64,000 bases of DNA from Actinomycetota bacterium (GCA_020637055.1 JACJWR010000002.1:1-64000), one strand, 5' to 3'. Numbered from the stretch's first letter, positions 52,151 to 60,852 are shown. Translations and numbers: made by a program. The notes: generated from the sequence alone by a model not told the origin.

Positions 52151-53542
52151 TCAAGAAGTGTCGTGGTGTTCGTCGGTTTCGGCCCAGTCTGCGGCCCCAT
52201 CCGGCAGCGGCAGCCCGAAGCGTCGCCACTCCGTGAGGCCGTCGGCCACCATCGTCTTGGCCGAATCGAGCGCCCGCGGCACCCGGGGATCCACGGCGAC
52301 CAGTTGCGGCTCGGCCGCACGGGTCAGGTGCTCGAGGTGCCAGGCTCGCTGGCGGCCGGTGACGATCCGATCGCTGATGCGGCCCGCGGCGGCCTGCTCG
52401 CGAGTCGGCAGCCGGATCGCCTCCGCGGCCCGCAACCAGCCGTAGTCCATGTCGATCTGCAGCAGACCCGGCGACACTTCGAACATGGCGATCACCTCCA
52501 TGGTCGGGAACACGGGGGTCAGGGTGGCGCCGTCGGCGAGCGGATAGCGCAGGCTGCGCCGCACCTGGTCGTAGAACTGCAGCGTGGCGAAACGTTCGGT
52601 GACTTGGACCAAGGTCGGTTTGTCCAGCGGGCCGGTGTAGGGCGGTGCCATGATCGCGTTTGCCGAAACCGCGACGATGTCGCCGGCCCCGGCGTTGACC
52701 GCCGCCTCAACCGGCAGGTTGAGCAGCACGCCGCCGTCGACGTAGACGTCGTCGCCGATCTCACGGGGTCGAAACACCACCGGGACACTGGCCGAGGCCA
52801 GCACCCCCTCGATCACACCGGGGGTCCCAGCCGGGTCATGCGGGGTGCGGGAGTCTGATTCGCACATGGTGCCGTCTTGCGTCACGTACCGCGGGACCCC
52901 CGCCTTCAGCGGGGTGACTGTCAGGCGCAGGGTGAGGCCGGGTCGGGCGACCAAAGTCTCATCGACTCCCTCGATGCCGCCGTCCGGTGCCGCACCGCGG
53001 AGTGCGTCCGCCAACGGGTCAAGCGTCATCAGGGATCCGGGGTCATCCCAGAACGCCTGTTTGGCGCGGTGCAGTCGAACCGGATGCAGCACGCTGGCGG
53101 CCAGGCTGTGGGCAGCGGTGTGCCGGGCGGGATCGGAGCTGGCCAGGGGGTCGTCGGCGATTGCGGGATCCGCACCGATCTGCGGTCGGCCCCTGCCCGT
53201 GACGGCATCCAACAACGTGTCGTCCAGTGGGGTTCCCGCCAATTCGGCCATCCACTGCGACTGCGAGAAAACCCGGTTCATCTCGGTCATCGCGAGGATG
53301 TCGGCTCGCAACACGGCGGCGTAGTGCGAGAACTCGGCGGCGGTGCGGGCTTGGGCCAGCACTGCGCCGCAGATGGAGCCAGCGGACGTTCCGGCGATCA
53401 CCGGCGGATTGAGCAGGCCCTCATGCTCGAGCAGTCCGACGGCCCCTGCCTCGAAGGCGCCCCGGGTTCCGCCGCCGGAGAGCACCAGGGAGGGGGAAGA
53501 TCCTTGCGGGCTTCGACTGATGTCGATCGGCGAGGGATCCAT
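52151..53542 (-). CDS. Patatin-like phospholipase
   Basis: The 463-residue lipid acyl hydrolase has the oxyanion loop LVLSGGGTRGAFEAG (G23-G25), the nucleophile S53 in GTSAGS, and the catalytic dyad aspartate in VYVDGGVLLN. An additional C-terminal region of about 150 residues follows (ATLQFYDQVRRSLRYPL, MFEVSPGLLQIDMDYG). It would cleave acyl esters of phospholipids at the membrane surface. The ATG at 53542 is preferred because AGGAGG lies 5 bases upstream of it. It is divergent to the histidine operon. Confidence 0.88.
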   Translation of the reverse strand: MDPSPIDISRSPQGSSPSLVLSGGGTRGAFEAGAVGLLEHEGLLNPPVIAGTSAGSICGAVLAQARTAAEFSHYAAVLRADILAMTEMNRVFSQSQWMAELAGTPLDDTLLDAVTGRGRPQIGADPAIADDPLASSDPARHTAAHSLAASVLHPVRLHRAKQAFWDDPGSLMTLDPLADALRGAAPDGGIEGVDETLVARPGLTLRLTVTPLKAGVPRYVTQDGTMCESDSRTPHDPAGTPGVIEGVLASASVPVVFRPREIGDDVYVDGGVLLNLPVEAAVNAGAGDIVAVSANAIMAPPYTGPLDKPTLVQVTERFATLQFYDQVRRSLRYPLADGATLTPVFPTMEVIAMFEVSPGLLQIDMDYGWLRAAEAIRLPTREQAAAGRISDRIVTGRQRAWHLEHLTRAAEPQLVAVDPRVPRALDSAKTMVADGLTEWRRFGLPLPDGAADWAETDEHHDTS

Positions 53543-53602
53543 CACGTCCTCCTAGCAGTTGCGCTGCCCTGCGGGCCAACTCTAGTGGCCGCGCCGGACG
53601 CG

Positions 53603-53615
53603 TAACATTGCCTTC
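53603..53615 (+). promoter_or_regulatory. Leaderless -10 box of the histidine operon
   Basis: TAACAT at 53603-53608 precedes the hisD GTG (53616) by 7 bases, with no ribosome binding site between. Transcription would begin at or next to the start codon. Confidence 0.6.
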
Positions 53616-54941
53616 GTGACACAACCCCCGCTGCTGACCGTGACCGACCTCACCGGCCTCGCCGACCCCGCGCGTGAGCCGCTGCCCCGCGCCGGCCTCG
53701 ACGTGGCCGAGGCCATGGAACTCGTCGCTCCTGTGGTCGACGACGTCCGGGATCGTGGAGCGGACGCCGTACTCGAGGCCGGCGAGCGATTCGACGGCAT
53801 CCGGCCGCCGTCCCTGCGAGTGCCCGCGGAGATCCTGACAGCATCGCTGGACGCACTTGATCCAGCCGTGCGACAGGCGTTGGAGAGCGCCATCGCGCGG
53901 GTGCGTTCGGTGCACGCGGTTCAACGTCGGGCCACCGAAACCATCGAGGTGGCACCCGGTGGAGTTGTCACCCAGCGCTGGATCCCGGTCGACCGGGTGG
54001 GTCTGTATGTGCCGGGAGGCAGGGCGGTCTACCCCAGCAGTGTCGTGATGAACGTGGTTCCGGCCCAACTCGCCGGGGTCGGTTCGCTGGCGGTGGCTTC
54101 ACCGCCGCAGTTGGACAACGGCGGATGGCCGCACCCGGTGATTCTCGCCGCCTGCGCTCTGCTCGGGGTGGAGGAGGTCTATGCCGCCGGCGGTGCCCAG
54201 GCGGTGGCGTTGTTCGCCTACGGCGCCGATCTCGGGCCCGAGGTTCCAGCCTGCGCCCCGGTGTCGATGGTGACCGGTCCGGGCAACATCTATGTGACGG
54301 CGGCCAAGCGGCTGCTCCGCGGGGTCATCGGGATCGACAGCGAGGCCGGTCCGACCGAGATCATGGTGGTTGCCGATGAGTCGGCGGTCCCGGCGTATGT
54401 GGCCGCGGATCTGATCAGCCAGGCCGAACACGACGTAGTGGCCGCCAGCGTCCTGGTCACCGACTCGGCGAGCTTGGCCGACGCGGTGCAGGCCGAACTA
54501 CTCACCCAGGTCGCCACCACCAAACACTCCGAACGCATCAGCGAGGCGCTGCGAGGAAGGCAGAGTCGCATCGTGCTGGTCGACGACATCGACGCGGCGA
54601 TCGCAGTGGCCAATGCCTACGCAGCCGAACACCTCGAGATCCAGACCGTCGATGCGCGCGATCGGGCGATGGCGATCCGCAACGCCGGCGCCGTGTTCGT
54701 GGGAGACCACACGCCGGTTTCGCTCGGTGACTATGCCGCCGGATCGAACCATGTGCTGCCGACCGGGGGCTGCGCTTGCCACTCCGCGGGACTGAGCGTG
54801 CAGACCTTCCTGCGCGGGGTGCAGGTGGTGGAGTACACCGCGGAGGCGCTGGCCGACATCGCCGAGGTGGTCACCACCCTGGCCGAAGCCGAGGATCTGC
54901 CCGGCCATGCGGCGGCCATCACCGTCCGGACGGAGCGATGA
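53616..54941 (+). CDS. hisD: Histidinol dehydrogenase
   Basis: The 441-residue zinc enzyme catalyses the last two steps of histidine synthesis, oxidising L-histidinol to L-histidine with 2 NAD+. Visible blocks are WIPVDRVGLYVPGGRAVYPS, the NAD and metal region GVEEVYAAGGAQAVALFAYG, VTGPGNIYVTAAKR, EAGPTEIMVVADE, ADLISQAEHD (zinc ligands Q and H), EHLEIQ and GDHTPVSLGDYAAGSNHVLPT. The start is a GTG in a leaderless context. It begins a tightly packed operon, with its stop overlapping hisC as ATGA. Confidence 0.97.
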   Translation: MTQPPLLTVTDLTGLADPAREPLPRAGLDVAEAMELVAPVVDDVRDRGADAVLEAGERFDGIRPPSLRVPAEILTASLDALDPAVRQALESAIARVRSVHAVQRRATETIEVAPGGVVTQRWIPVDRVGLYVPGGRAVYPSSVVMNVVPAQLAGVGSLAVASPPQLDNGGWPHPVILAACALLGVEEVYAAGGAQAVALFAYGADLGPEVPACAPVSMVTGPGNIYVTAAKRLLRGVIGIDSEAGPTEIMVVADESAVPAYVAADLISQAEHDVVAASVLVTDSASLADAVQAELLTQVATTKHSERISEALRGRQSRIVLVDDIDAAIAVANAYAAEHLEIQTVDARDRAMAIRNAGAVFVGDHTPVSLGDYAAGSNHVLPTGGCACHSAGLSVQTFLRGVQVVEYTAEALADIAEVVTTLAEAEDLPGHAAAITVRTER

Positions 54942-56080
54942 CCGGACCGACGTCGGCCCCAGGTCGGTCGACCCCGAACGTGATGCGGGCCGACTGGTCG
55001 CCCCCGGTGCGATCGGAACTCGTTGACGCGAGCGCCTACGGTGCACCTCAACTCGACGTTGAGGTCAGGCTCAACGTGAACGAGAATCCCTATGGTCCGA
55101 GCAGTGCGACGGCAGCAGACATCACGGCAGCCGTCGCCTCCGCGGCCCTCGAACTCAACCGCTACCCGGATCGGAACGCGGTCGCCTTGCGGGAAGCACT
55201 CGCTGACTACCTCAATGGCCGGATCGGCGCCGATGGCGCCGGTCTGACGGCGGCCAACCTGTGGGCAGCCAACGGGTCGAACGAGGTGATGGTGCAGATC
55301 CTGCAGGCGTTCGGGGGGCCGGGCAGAACGGTGCTTACGTTCCCACCGACCTACTCGATGTACCCCGAATACGCCCGCACCACGCACACCGAATTGCGCA
55401 CCTTCGCCCGAGCTGACGATTTCAGCCTGGATCCGGCGGCGGCCGCCGCCGGAGTGCGCCGGACCGCTCCGGACGTGGTGATCTTGACCTCGCCGAACAA
55501 TCCGACCGGCACTGCGGCCTCCGGTGCCTTGCTCGCGGCCCTGCTCGAGGCAGCGCCCGGAATCGTGGTGGTGGACGAGGCCTACGCCGAATTCGCCCGT
55601 GACCCCGGGGAGACCGCGCTCACCTTGCTGCCGGAACACCCCCACCTGCTCGTGTGCCGGACCATGAGCAAGGCGTTCGCCCTCGCCGGAGCCCGGGTCG
55701 GCTACGTCGCCGCGGATCCCCGAGTGATCGATGCCCTGCAACTCGTTCGGTTGCCCTACCACCTCTCCGCAGTCACCCAGGCGACCGCGATCGCCGCGCT
55801 GCGCCACGCCGACGAGTTGTTGGCCGCCGTGGACCTGCTGCGCTCGGAGCGGGACCGGGTGGTTGGATGGTTGCGGGCGCGCGGCCTGACCGTCGCCGAT
55901 TCGGACGCGAACTTCGTGCTGTTCGGTCGGTTCGGCGATCGGCACGCGGTGTGGCAGGCGCTGCTCGATCGTGGGGTGCTCATCCGCGAAACCGGTCCCG
56001 CCGGGTGGTTGCGGGCGAGCATCGGCACCCCAGCGGAGAATGACGCCTTCCTGGCGGCATTGGAGGAGGTTCTGGCATGA
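54938..56080 (+). CDS. hisC: Histidinol-phosphate aminotransferase
   Basis: The 380-residue PLP enzyme transaminates imidazole-acetol phosphate to histidinol phosphate. It has VRLNVNENPYGPS, the NRYPD block, WAANGSNEVM, the TYSMY phosphate region, SPNNPTGTAA, VVDEAYAEF, and the PLP lysine K245 in TMSKAFALAGARVGY. A conserved arginine block (WLRASIGT) lies at the C-terminus. Overlapping ATGA junctions link it to hisD and hisB. Confidence 0.96.
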   Translation: MTGPTSAPGRSTPNVMRADWSPPVRSELVDASAYGAPQLDVEVRLNVNENPYGPSSATAADITAAVASAALELNRYPDRNAVALREALADYLNGRIGADGAGLTAANLWAANGSNEVMVQILQAFGGPGRTVLTFPPTYSMYPEYARTTHTELRTFARADDFSLDPAAAAAGVRRTAPDVVILTSPNNPTGTAASGALLAALLEAAPGIVVVDEAYAEFARDPGETALTLLPEHPHLLVCRTMSKAFALAGARVGYVAADPRVIDALQLVRLPYHLSAVTQATAIAALRHADELLAAVDLLRSERDRVVGWLRARGLTVADSDANFVLFGRFGDRHAVWQALLDRGVLIRETGPAGWLRASIGTPAENDAFLAALEEVLA

Positions 56081-56664
56081 GTCGTACGGCGCGTGTGGAG
56101 CGCACGACCAAGGAGTCGTCGGTGGTCGTCGAACTCGACCTCGACGGCACCGGCATCGCCGATGTCAGCACCGGCGTGCCGTTCTACGACCACATGCTCA
56201 ACCAGTTGGGCAAGCATGGGGGTATCGATCTGTTCATCCGAACCGACGGCGACCTCGAGATCGACTCCCACCACACCATCGAGGACACCGCGCTCGCGCT
56301 CGGCGCCGCGCTCCGGGAAGCCCTGGGCGACAAGGCCGGCATCCGCCGATTCGGCGACGCCGTGGTGCCGTTGGACGAAGCCGCGACGCTGGCTGTGGTG
56401 GATCTGTCCGGCCGGCCGTATCTGGTGCATGAAGAACCCGAGATGGTGCCGATGATCGGCGACTACGACACCACCCTCACCCGGCACATTCTGGAATCGT
56501 TCGCCTCGTCGGCCCAGATCTGCCTGCATGTGCGGGTGCTCTCCGGGCGCAACGGCCACCACATCGTCGAATCCCAGTTCAAGGCGCTGGCCCGGGCTCT
56601 GCGCGATGCGATCGCACTTGACCCGCGGGTGGCCGGCATCCCTTCGACCAAGGGGGCCTTGTAG
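56077..56664 (+). CDS. hisB: Imidazoleglycerol-phosphate dehydratase
   Basis: The 195-residue manganese enzyme makes imidazole-acetol phosphate. Characteristic metal-binding repeats are FYDHMLNQLGKHGG with DSHHTIEDTALALG, and RHILESFASSAQICLHV with NGHHIVESQFKALARAL. The length is normal for the monofunctional enzyme. It overlaps hisC by 4 bp and is followed after 4 bases by a 52-residue membrane protein gene. Confidence 0.97.
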   Translation: MSRTARVERTTKESSVVVELDLDGTGIADVSTGVPFYDHMLNQLGKHGGIDLFIRTDGDLEIDSHHTIEDTALALGAALREALGDKAGIRRFGDAVVPLDEAATLAVVDLSGRPYLVHEEPEMVPMIGDYDTTLTRHILESFASSAQICLHVRVLSGRNGHHIVESQFKALARALRDAIALDPRVAGIPSTKGAL

Positions 56665-56668
56665 TCCG

Positions 56669-56827
56669 ATGAGCTGGCTCCCGTTCGCGCTGTTGCTGCT
56701 CGCCGGCTTCTTAGTCGGCGGGTTGATCTCATTCGCCCGCACCCGGCGTCCGATCCTGGTGGTGGCGATGGCCGTGGCGGCCGCGATGTGCGTCGTGGGC
56801 GCGGTGCTGTGGTGGGATCCGGCGTGA
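56669..56827 (+). CDS. 52-aa two-helix membrane protein inside his operon
   Basis: A short frame begins with ATG 4 bases after the hisB stop and ends in the GTGA overlap with hisH. It encodes two hydrophobic helices (about residues 4-20 and 28-47) joined by a basic turn (SFARTRRP) and ends WWDPA. The strict packing on both sides argues that it is translated. No function is known to me; it may be a membrane-associated partner or simply a spacer protein carried in the operon. Confidence 0.7.
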   Translation: MSWLPFALLLLAGFLVGGLISFARTRRPILVVAMAVAAAMCVVGAVLWWDPA

Positions 56828-57483
56828 CGACCACCGGTGCGGCGCGGCTCACCCGACGACCGCGGGTGACGCTGCTCGACTACGGCAGCGGGAACCTGCA
56901 CTCGGCTGCACGCGCCCTCACCGCGGTGGGCGCGGACGTCACCGTCACCGCCGACGAAACCACCGCCCTCGACGCCGACGGTCTGGTGGTGCCGGGTGTC
57001 GGTGCCTTCGCCGCGTGTATGGCCGGACTGCGCGGAGTGGACGGCCCCCGGATCGTGGACGTGCGCCTCGCCGGCGCCCGACCGGTGTTGGGTATCTGCG
57101 TCGGGATGCAGGTGATGTTCGAGGTCGGCGACGAATTCGCCGAAGAGGTGCCAGGCTTTGGCGAATGGCCCGGACGGGTGGAGCGACTCACCGCCGACGT
57201 GTTGCCCCACATGGGCTGGAACACCGTGACGCCCCCGCCGGAGAGTCGGCTGTTCGACGGAATCGCCGACCAGCGGTTCTACTTCGTGCACTCGTTCGCC
57301 GCCCGGGAGCTGAGCTACCCGGATTCGCCCATGGCACCGCCGCTGGTGACAACCTGCGACTACGGCGGCGGATTCGTAGCCGCAGTGGAGAACGGACCGC
57401 TGTCAGCCACCCAGTTCCACCCGGAGAAGTCCGGCGACGCGGGTCTGGCCCTGCTGCGCAACTGGCTGGACACACTCCGGTGA
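56824..57483 (+). CDS. hisH: Imidazole glycerol phosphate synthase, glutaminase subunit
   Basis: The 219-residue class I glutamine amidotransferase supplies ammonia to HisF. Visible are LLDYGSGNLHS, VVPGVGAF, the nucleophile C92 in LGICVGMQ, and the catalytic His-Glu pair in QFHPEKSG. It starts with a GTG overlapping the small membrane protein stop. Its partner HisF lies two genes downstream. Confidence 0.96.
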   Translation: MTTTGAARLTRRPRVTLLDYGSGNLHSAARALTAVGADVTVTADETTALDADGLVVPGVGAFAACMAGLRGVDGPRIVDVRLAGARPVLGICVGMQVMFEVGDEFAEEVPGFGEWPGRVERLTADVLPHMGWNTVTPPPESRLFDGIADQRFYFVHSFAARELSYPDSPMAPPLVTTCDYGGGFVAAVENGPLSATQFHPEKSGDAGLALLRNWLDTLR

Positions 57484-57523
57484 GGCGTACCAGGGGCGGA
57501 ACCATCGATGAGGGACGGTGACT

Positions 57524-58252
57524 ATGTTCGAACTGCTGCCCGCCGTCGATGTCGCCAACGGACAGGCGGTGCGGCTGGTGCAAGGGGAAGCCGGCAGCGA
57601 GACCGACTACGGTGACCCGCTGGAGGCTGCGCTCGCCTGGCAGGAGCAGGGTGCGCAGTGGATCCACCTCGTGGATCTCGATGCGGCCTTCGGGCGCGGC
57701 TCCAACGCCGACCTGCTGGCCGAGGTGGTGGGCCGGCTGGACATCGACGTGGAGATGTCTGGCGGAATTCGTGACGACGACTCCCTGGGCACCGCGCTCG
57801 CGACCGGCTGCCGGCGGGTGAACATCGGCACGGCCGCGCTCGAACAGCCGGAATGGTGCGCTGAGGTGATCGCACGCCACGGTGACCGGGTCGCGATCGG
57901 TCTGGACGTGCGCGGTACGACGCTGGCAGCCCGCGGCTGGACCCAGGAAGGCGGGGAGTTGTTCGAGGTGCTCGGCCGGCTCGACTCTGAAGGGTGCGCG
58001 AGGTACATCGTCACCGACGTCCGACGGACGGCACCATGACTGGACCTAATGTGGAGTTGCTCGAGCAGGTCTGTCAGGCCACCTGACCGGCCGGTAGTCG
58101 CCTCGGGCGGTGTGAGCAGCCTGGCCTGATCTGCGCACGCTGGCGGGGCTGCACGGTACGGGGTCGAGGGGCGATCGTCGGGAAGGCGCTGTATGCCCAA
58201 GCTTACACCGCCGGAGGCGTTGGCCGCAGTGGCAGAGGTGGCCGGGTCGTGA
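57524..58252 (+). pseudogene. priA: PriA phosphoribosyl isomerase, frameshifted in last third
   Basis: PriA isomerises ProFAR in histidine synthesis and phosphoribosyl anthranilate in tryptophan synthesis; this single enzyme replaces HisA and TrpF in many actinobacteria. The N-terminal part is intact (LLPAVDVANGQAVRLVQGE, HLVDLDAAFGRGSN, VEMSGGIRDD, GLDVRGTTLAARGW). After TDV at 58021 the frame breaks. The rest of the family sequence continues in other frames: DGTMTGPNVELLEQVCQA, then DRPVVASGGVSSLA, DLRTLAGLHGT, AIVGKALYA and PEALAAVAEV, ending with TGA at 58250-58252. Five indels are needed. As given, translation stops at 58039. The ATG at 57524 has GAGGGA 8 bases upstream. Confidence 0.9.
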
Positions 58253-59026
58253 CGCTTGCCGTGCGCGTGATCCCCTGCCTGGACGTCGATGCCGGACGGG
58301 TTGTCAAGGGCGTCAACTTCTGTCGATCTGCGCGACGCCGGCGACCCGGTGGCACTTGCGAGGGCCTACGGCGAGCAGGGCGCCGACGAATTGGTGTTCC
58401 TCGACATCACGGCGTCCTCGGGTGACCGCGCGACCATGTACGACGTGGTCACCCGGACCGCGGAAGAGGTGTTCATCCCGCTCACAGTCGGCGGCGGCGT
58501 GCGCTCGACGGAGGACTTCGACCAGTTGCTGCGGGCCGGCGCCGACAAGGTGGGGGTGAACACGGCCGCGATCGCCCGGCCGGAGCTGCTCCGAGAGGCC
58601 GCCGAACGCTTCGGCTCCCAATGCGTGGTGCTGAGCGTGGACGCCCGCCGGGTGCCGAAAGGTGGCGCGCCGACCGCGAGTGGATTCGAGGTCACCACGC
58701 ACGGCGGGCGTCGCGGCACCGGCATCGACGCCATAAGTTGGATCGAACGGGCGGTCGAATTGGGCGCCGGTGAGATCCTGCTCAATTCGATGGACGCCGA
58801 CGGCACCAAGGCCGGATTCGACACCGTGCTGATCGCGGCGGCTCGTTCGGTGGCGCCTATCCCGGTGATCGCCAGCGGCGGCGCCGGGGCCCCGGACGAT
58901 TTCGCACCGGCGATCGAGGCGGGTGCCGATGCGGTGTTGGCCGCGAGCGTGTTCCATTTCGGGGAGCTGAGCATCGCTGCGGTGAAAGACGCGCTGGCCG
59001 CCGCCGGGATCCCGGTGCGCCGCTAG
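58249..59026 (+). pseudogene. hisF: Imidazole glycerol phosphate synthase cyclase, one frameshift
   Basis: HisF forms imidazole-glycerol phosphate and AICAR from PRFAR and ammonia from HisH. The GTG at 58249 overlaps the expected priA stop (GTGA) and starts TLAVRVIPCLDVDAGRVVKG with catalytic D in CLDVDAG. After VNF at 58320 a single extra T at 58321 breaks the frame. Continuation in the next frame begins VDLRDAGDPV and keeps all family blocks (DITASS, TVGGGVRS, GADKVGVNT, DAISWIERAVELGAGEILL, IASGGAGAP, ASVFHFGE). Apart from that one base the gene is complete, so the break is more likely a sequence error than real decay. Confidence 0.93.
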
Positions 59027-59040
59027 TCGAAACGGATCGC

Positions 59041-59976
59041 CTACTTGCTGGCGATCCTGGTGTAGACGTGGACCGTCTCGCGGTCGGAACTCGTCAGCCA
59101 GACCTCCGTGGTGGCGGCGTCTTTCCGCGCGGTCACCAGCAGACAGGTGGACGGGAGCGGGACGGGGGCGCGGAACCACGTGTCGATGTGGGCCGGGTAG
59201 GAGTAGTCGCCCGTGGCGGCGGCGACCGAACACGCCATGGTCGCCCTTCCGTGCGCGATCGCCCGAGGGAAGCCGAAGGCCCGTGCAGACACCGAATGCA
59301 GATGAATCGGGTTGCGGTCCCCGGAGATGGCGGCGAACCGCCTTCCGGTGTCCTCCGGCACGTCCACCACCTGGGTCTGGCTGGCATCGGGTACCGGCGG
59401 GATGCGGGGGCCCGACGGATGAGTCGGCTCGCCGTCGGATGGGCCGCCGTTGGACGGGCTGCCGCCGTCGGGGTCGCCCCACGCCGGCGGGGGGATCTTG
59501 TGGCCCCGGCTCAAGTAGGTGCTGATCTCGGTCCAGATCACCGCGCCGCGCGCGCTGACGTCGGTGACGATGTCGACCAGCGTGCCCTTGCGGTGCCAGC
59601 GCAGGTTGCGCGCACTGACCGAGACGGAGAGGAGTTCGGACCGCTCGATCGGCCGTTGCGCATCGATGTGATCCTGGACGTGGACCATGCCGAGGGCCTT
59701 CAGCGGGAAACCCCGGTCGGTCATGAGTCGTAGGCCGAGGCCGAAGCCGAGCAGACTGGGGAAGGTGTCCGGCAGGTGCGGGCCGATCGGGAAGCCGGTC
59801 AACTCGCAGTAGCGATCAACCCGCTGCGGATCGGGGCGCACGTCCCAAAGTTGCAGCACCTGGTCGGGCAACGACGAGCCGCCCCACAATGCCCCCGGCA
59901 GCACCGCACTCGCGGCGGCGCGCCCGTAGAGTTCCGCCGACCACGGCGGACGGAGCAGGTGGCGTACTCGAGTCAT
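59041..59976 (-). CDS. MaoC-like double hot-dog dehydratase family protein
   Basis: The 311-residue protein has two hot-dog folds joined by a glycine/proline/serine-rich linker (about residues 165-200). The C-terminal fold carries the hydratase-2 motif in variant form: RRFAAISGDRNPIHLHSVSARAFGF followed by AIAHGRATMACSV, with D and H as the catalytic pair. Such proteins hydrate enoyl-CoA or act on acyl chains. GGAGG lies 5 bases before the ATG at 59976. It converges with hisF with only 14 bases between. Confidence 0.78.
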   Translation of the reverse strand: MTRVRHLLRPPWSAELYGRAAASAVLPGALWGGSSLPDQVLQLWDVRPDPQRVDRYCELTGFPIGPHLPDTFPSLLGFGLGLRLMTDRGFPLKALGMVHVQDHIDAQRPIERSELLSVSVSARNLRWHRKGTLVDIVTDVSARGAVIWTEISTYLSRGHKIPPPAWGDPDGGSPSNGGPSDGEPTHPSGPRIPPVPDASQTQVVDVPEDTGRRFAAISGDRNPIHLHSVSARAFGFPRAIAHGRATMACSVAAATGDYSYPAHIDTWFRAPVPLPSTCLLVTARKDAATTEVWLTSSDRETVHVYTRIASK

Positions 59977-60071
59977 GTCAACCTCCATGGCCAGCCGGAG
60001 TGACGACGGCTGCTGCTGCGTGGCACTCCGACCCTAACGCTGGTCGCACGCCGATGGCATTCCAAGTGAAT

Positions 60072-60087
60072 ATACCCATGGGGGTAT
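60072..60087. promoter_or_regulatory. CsoR/RcnR-type palindrome upstream of lipoprotein gene
   Basis: ATACCC at 60072-60077 and GGGTAT at 60082-60087 form a perfect inverted repeat with a 4-base spacer. This is the form recognised by CsoR-family metal- or sulphur-responsive repressors. It lies 35 bases before the ATG of the ferritin-like lipoprotein, where a repressor could block the promoter. No csoR gene is in the window. Confidence 0.6.
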
Positions 60088-60122
60088 GGTGGAAGAGGTG
60101 TAGCCACCGAGAGGAGAACCCG

Positions 60123-60812
60123 ATGCCGAGCAGACTTTCCGCCCTCATACTCGCCACTGGAGTGGCGCTGTTGAGTTCCGCGTGCGCGGCGAGTGGCGCC
60201 GGCGCAGAGGCCTCCGCGGCGACCTCGGCATCGATGAGCGAATCGCCGGCAACTGCGGCGGCTTCCCCTTCCGGTGAGGTATCCCCGTCGGCTGCCGCCA
60301 GCGCGGAGCAGCCGACAACCACAGAATCAGAGACTCCCGCAGTTGAACTTCCAGCGGGTCCCGAGGCCGGCACTGATGCCGCGGTCGCCTGGGAGGCGCT
60401 AATGGGGCCGGAGGGTGAATATGCCGCAGCCGCCAGCTACAGCGCCGTCATCGACGCCTTTGGTGAGGTGCAGCCGTACGTCGACATCAGGGCCGCCGAG
60501 CAGAGGCACAGCGACGCGCTGATTCGGCAGTTGAATCGGATGGGGGTGGAGGCGCCGGAGAATCCGTACCTGGGCCGACTGGCGGCACCTGCGGATCTGA
60601 CCGCTGCGGCGTCCGCATGGGCGGCCGGTGAGGTGCTCAACGTGCAGATGTACGACCAACTGCTGACCCAGACGACGGACCCCAGCCTGGTCCGGGTGCT
60701 GCAGAACCTCCGCCGGGCCTCGCAGGAATCGCACCTGCCACTGTTCGAGGCCGCAGCAGCCAACGGCGGCACCTTGGATCCGGCGCAGATGGCCGCCGTC
60801 TCCGCCGGCTGA
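60123..60812 (+). CDS. Ferritin-like (DUF2202-type) lipoprotein
   Basis: The 229-residue protein has a lipoprotein signal (LILATGVALLSSAC, lipidated C21), an Ala/Ser/Pro/Glu-rich linker to about residue 80, and a four-helix domain. Helix 1 has EALMGPEGEYAAAASYSAV; helix 2 has IRAAEQRHSDALIRQL; helix 3 has ASAWAAGEVLNVQMYDQLL; helix 4 has RRASQESHLPLFEA. The E and H positions match the di-metal ligands of ferritin-like DUF2202 proteins. It would sit on the outer face of the membrane. GAGGAG precedes the ATG. The CsoR-like palindrome upstream suggests induction by copper or a related stress. Confidence 0.75.
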   Translation: MPSRLSALILATGVALLSSACAASGAGAEASAATSASMSESPATAAASPSGEVSPSAAASAEQPTTTESETPAVELPAGPEAGTDAAVAWEALMGPEGEYAAAASYSAVIDAFGEVQPYVDIRAAEQRHSDALIRQLNRMGVEAPENPYLGRLAAPADLTAAASAWAAGEVLNVQMYDQLLTQTTDPSLVRVLQNLRRASQESHLPLFEAAAANGGTLDPAQMAAVSAG

Positions 60813-60852
60813 CCCGGCCCCCTCCCGTGAGCGCCCTCCCGTGAGCACACGC

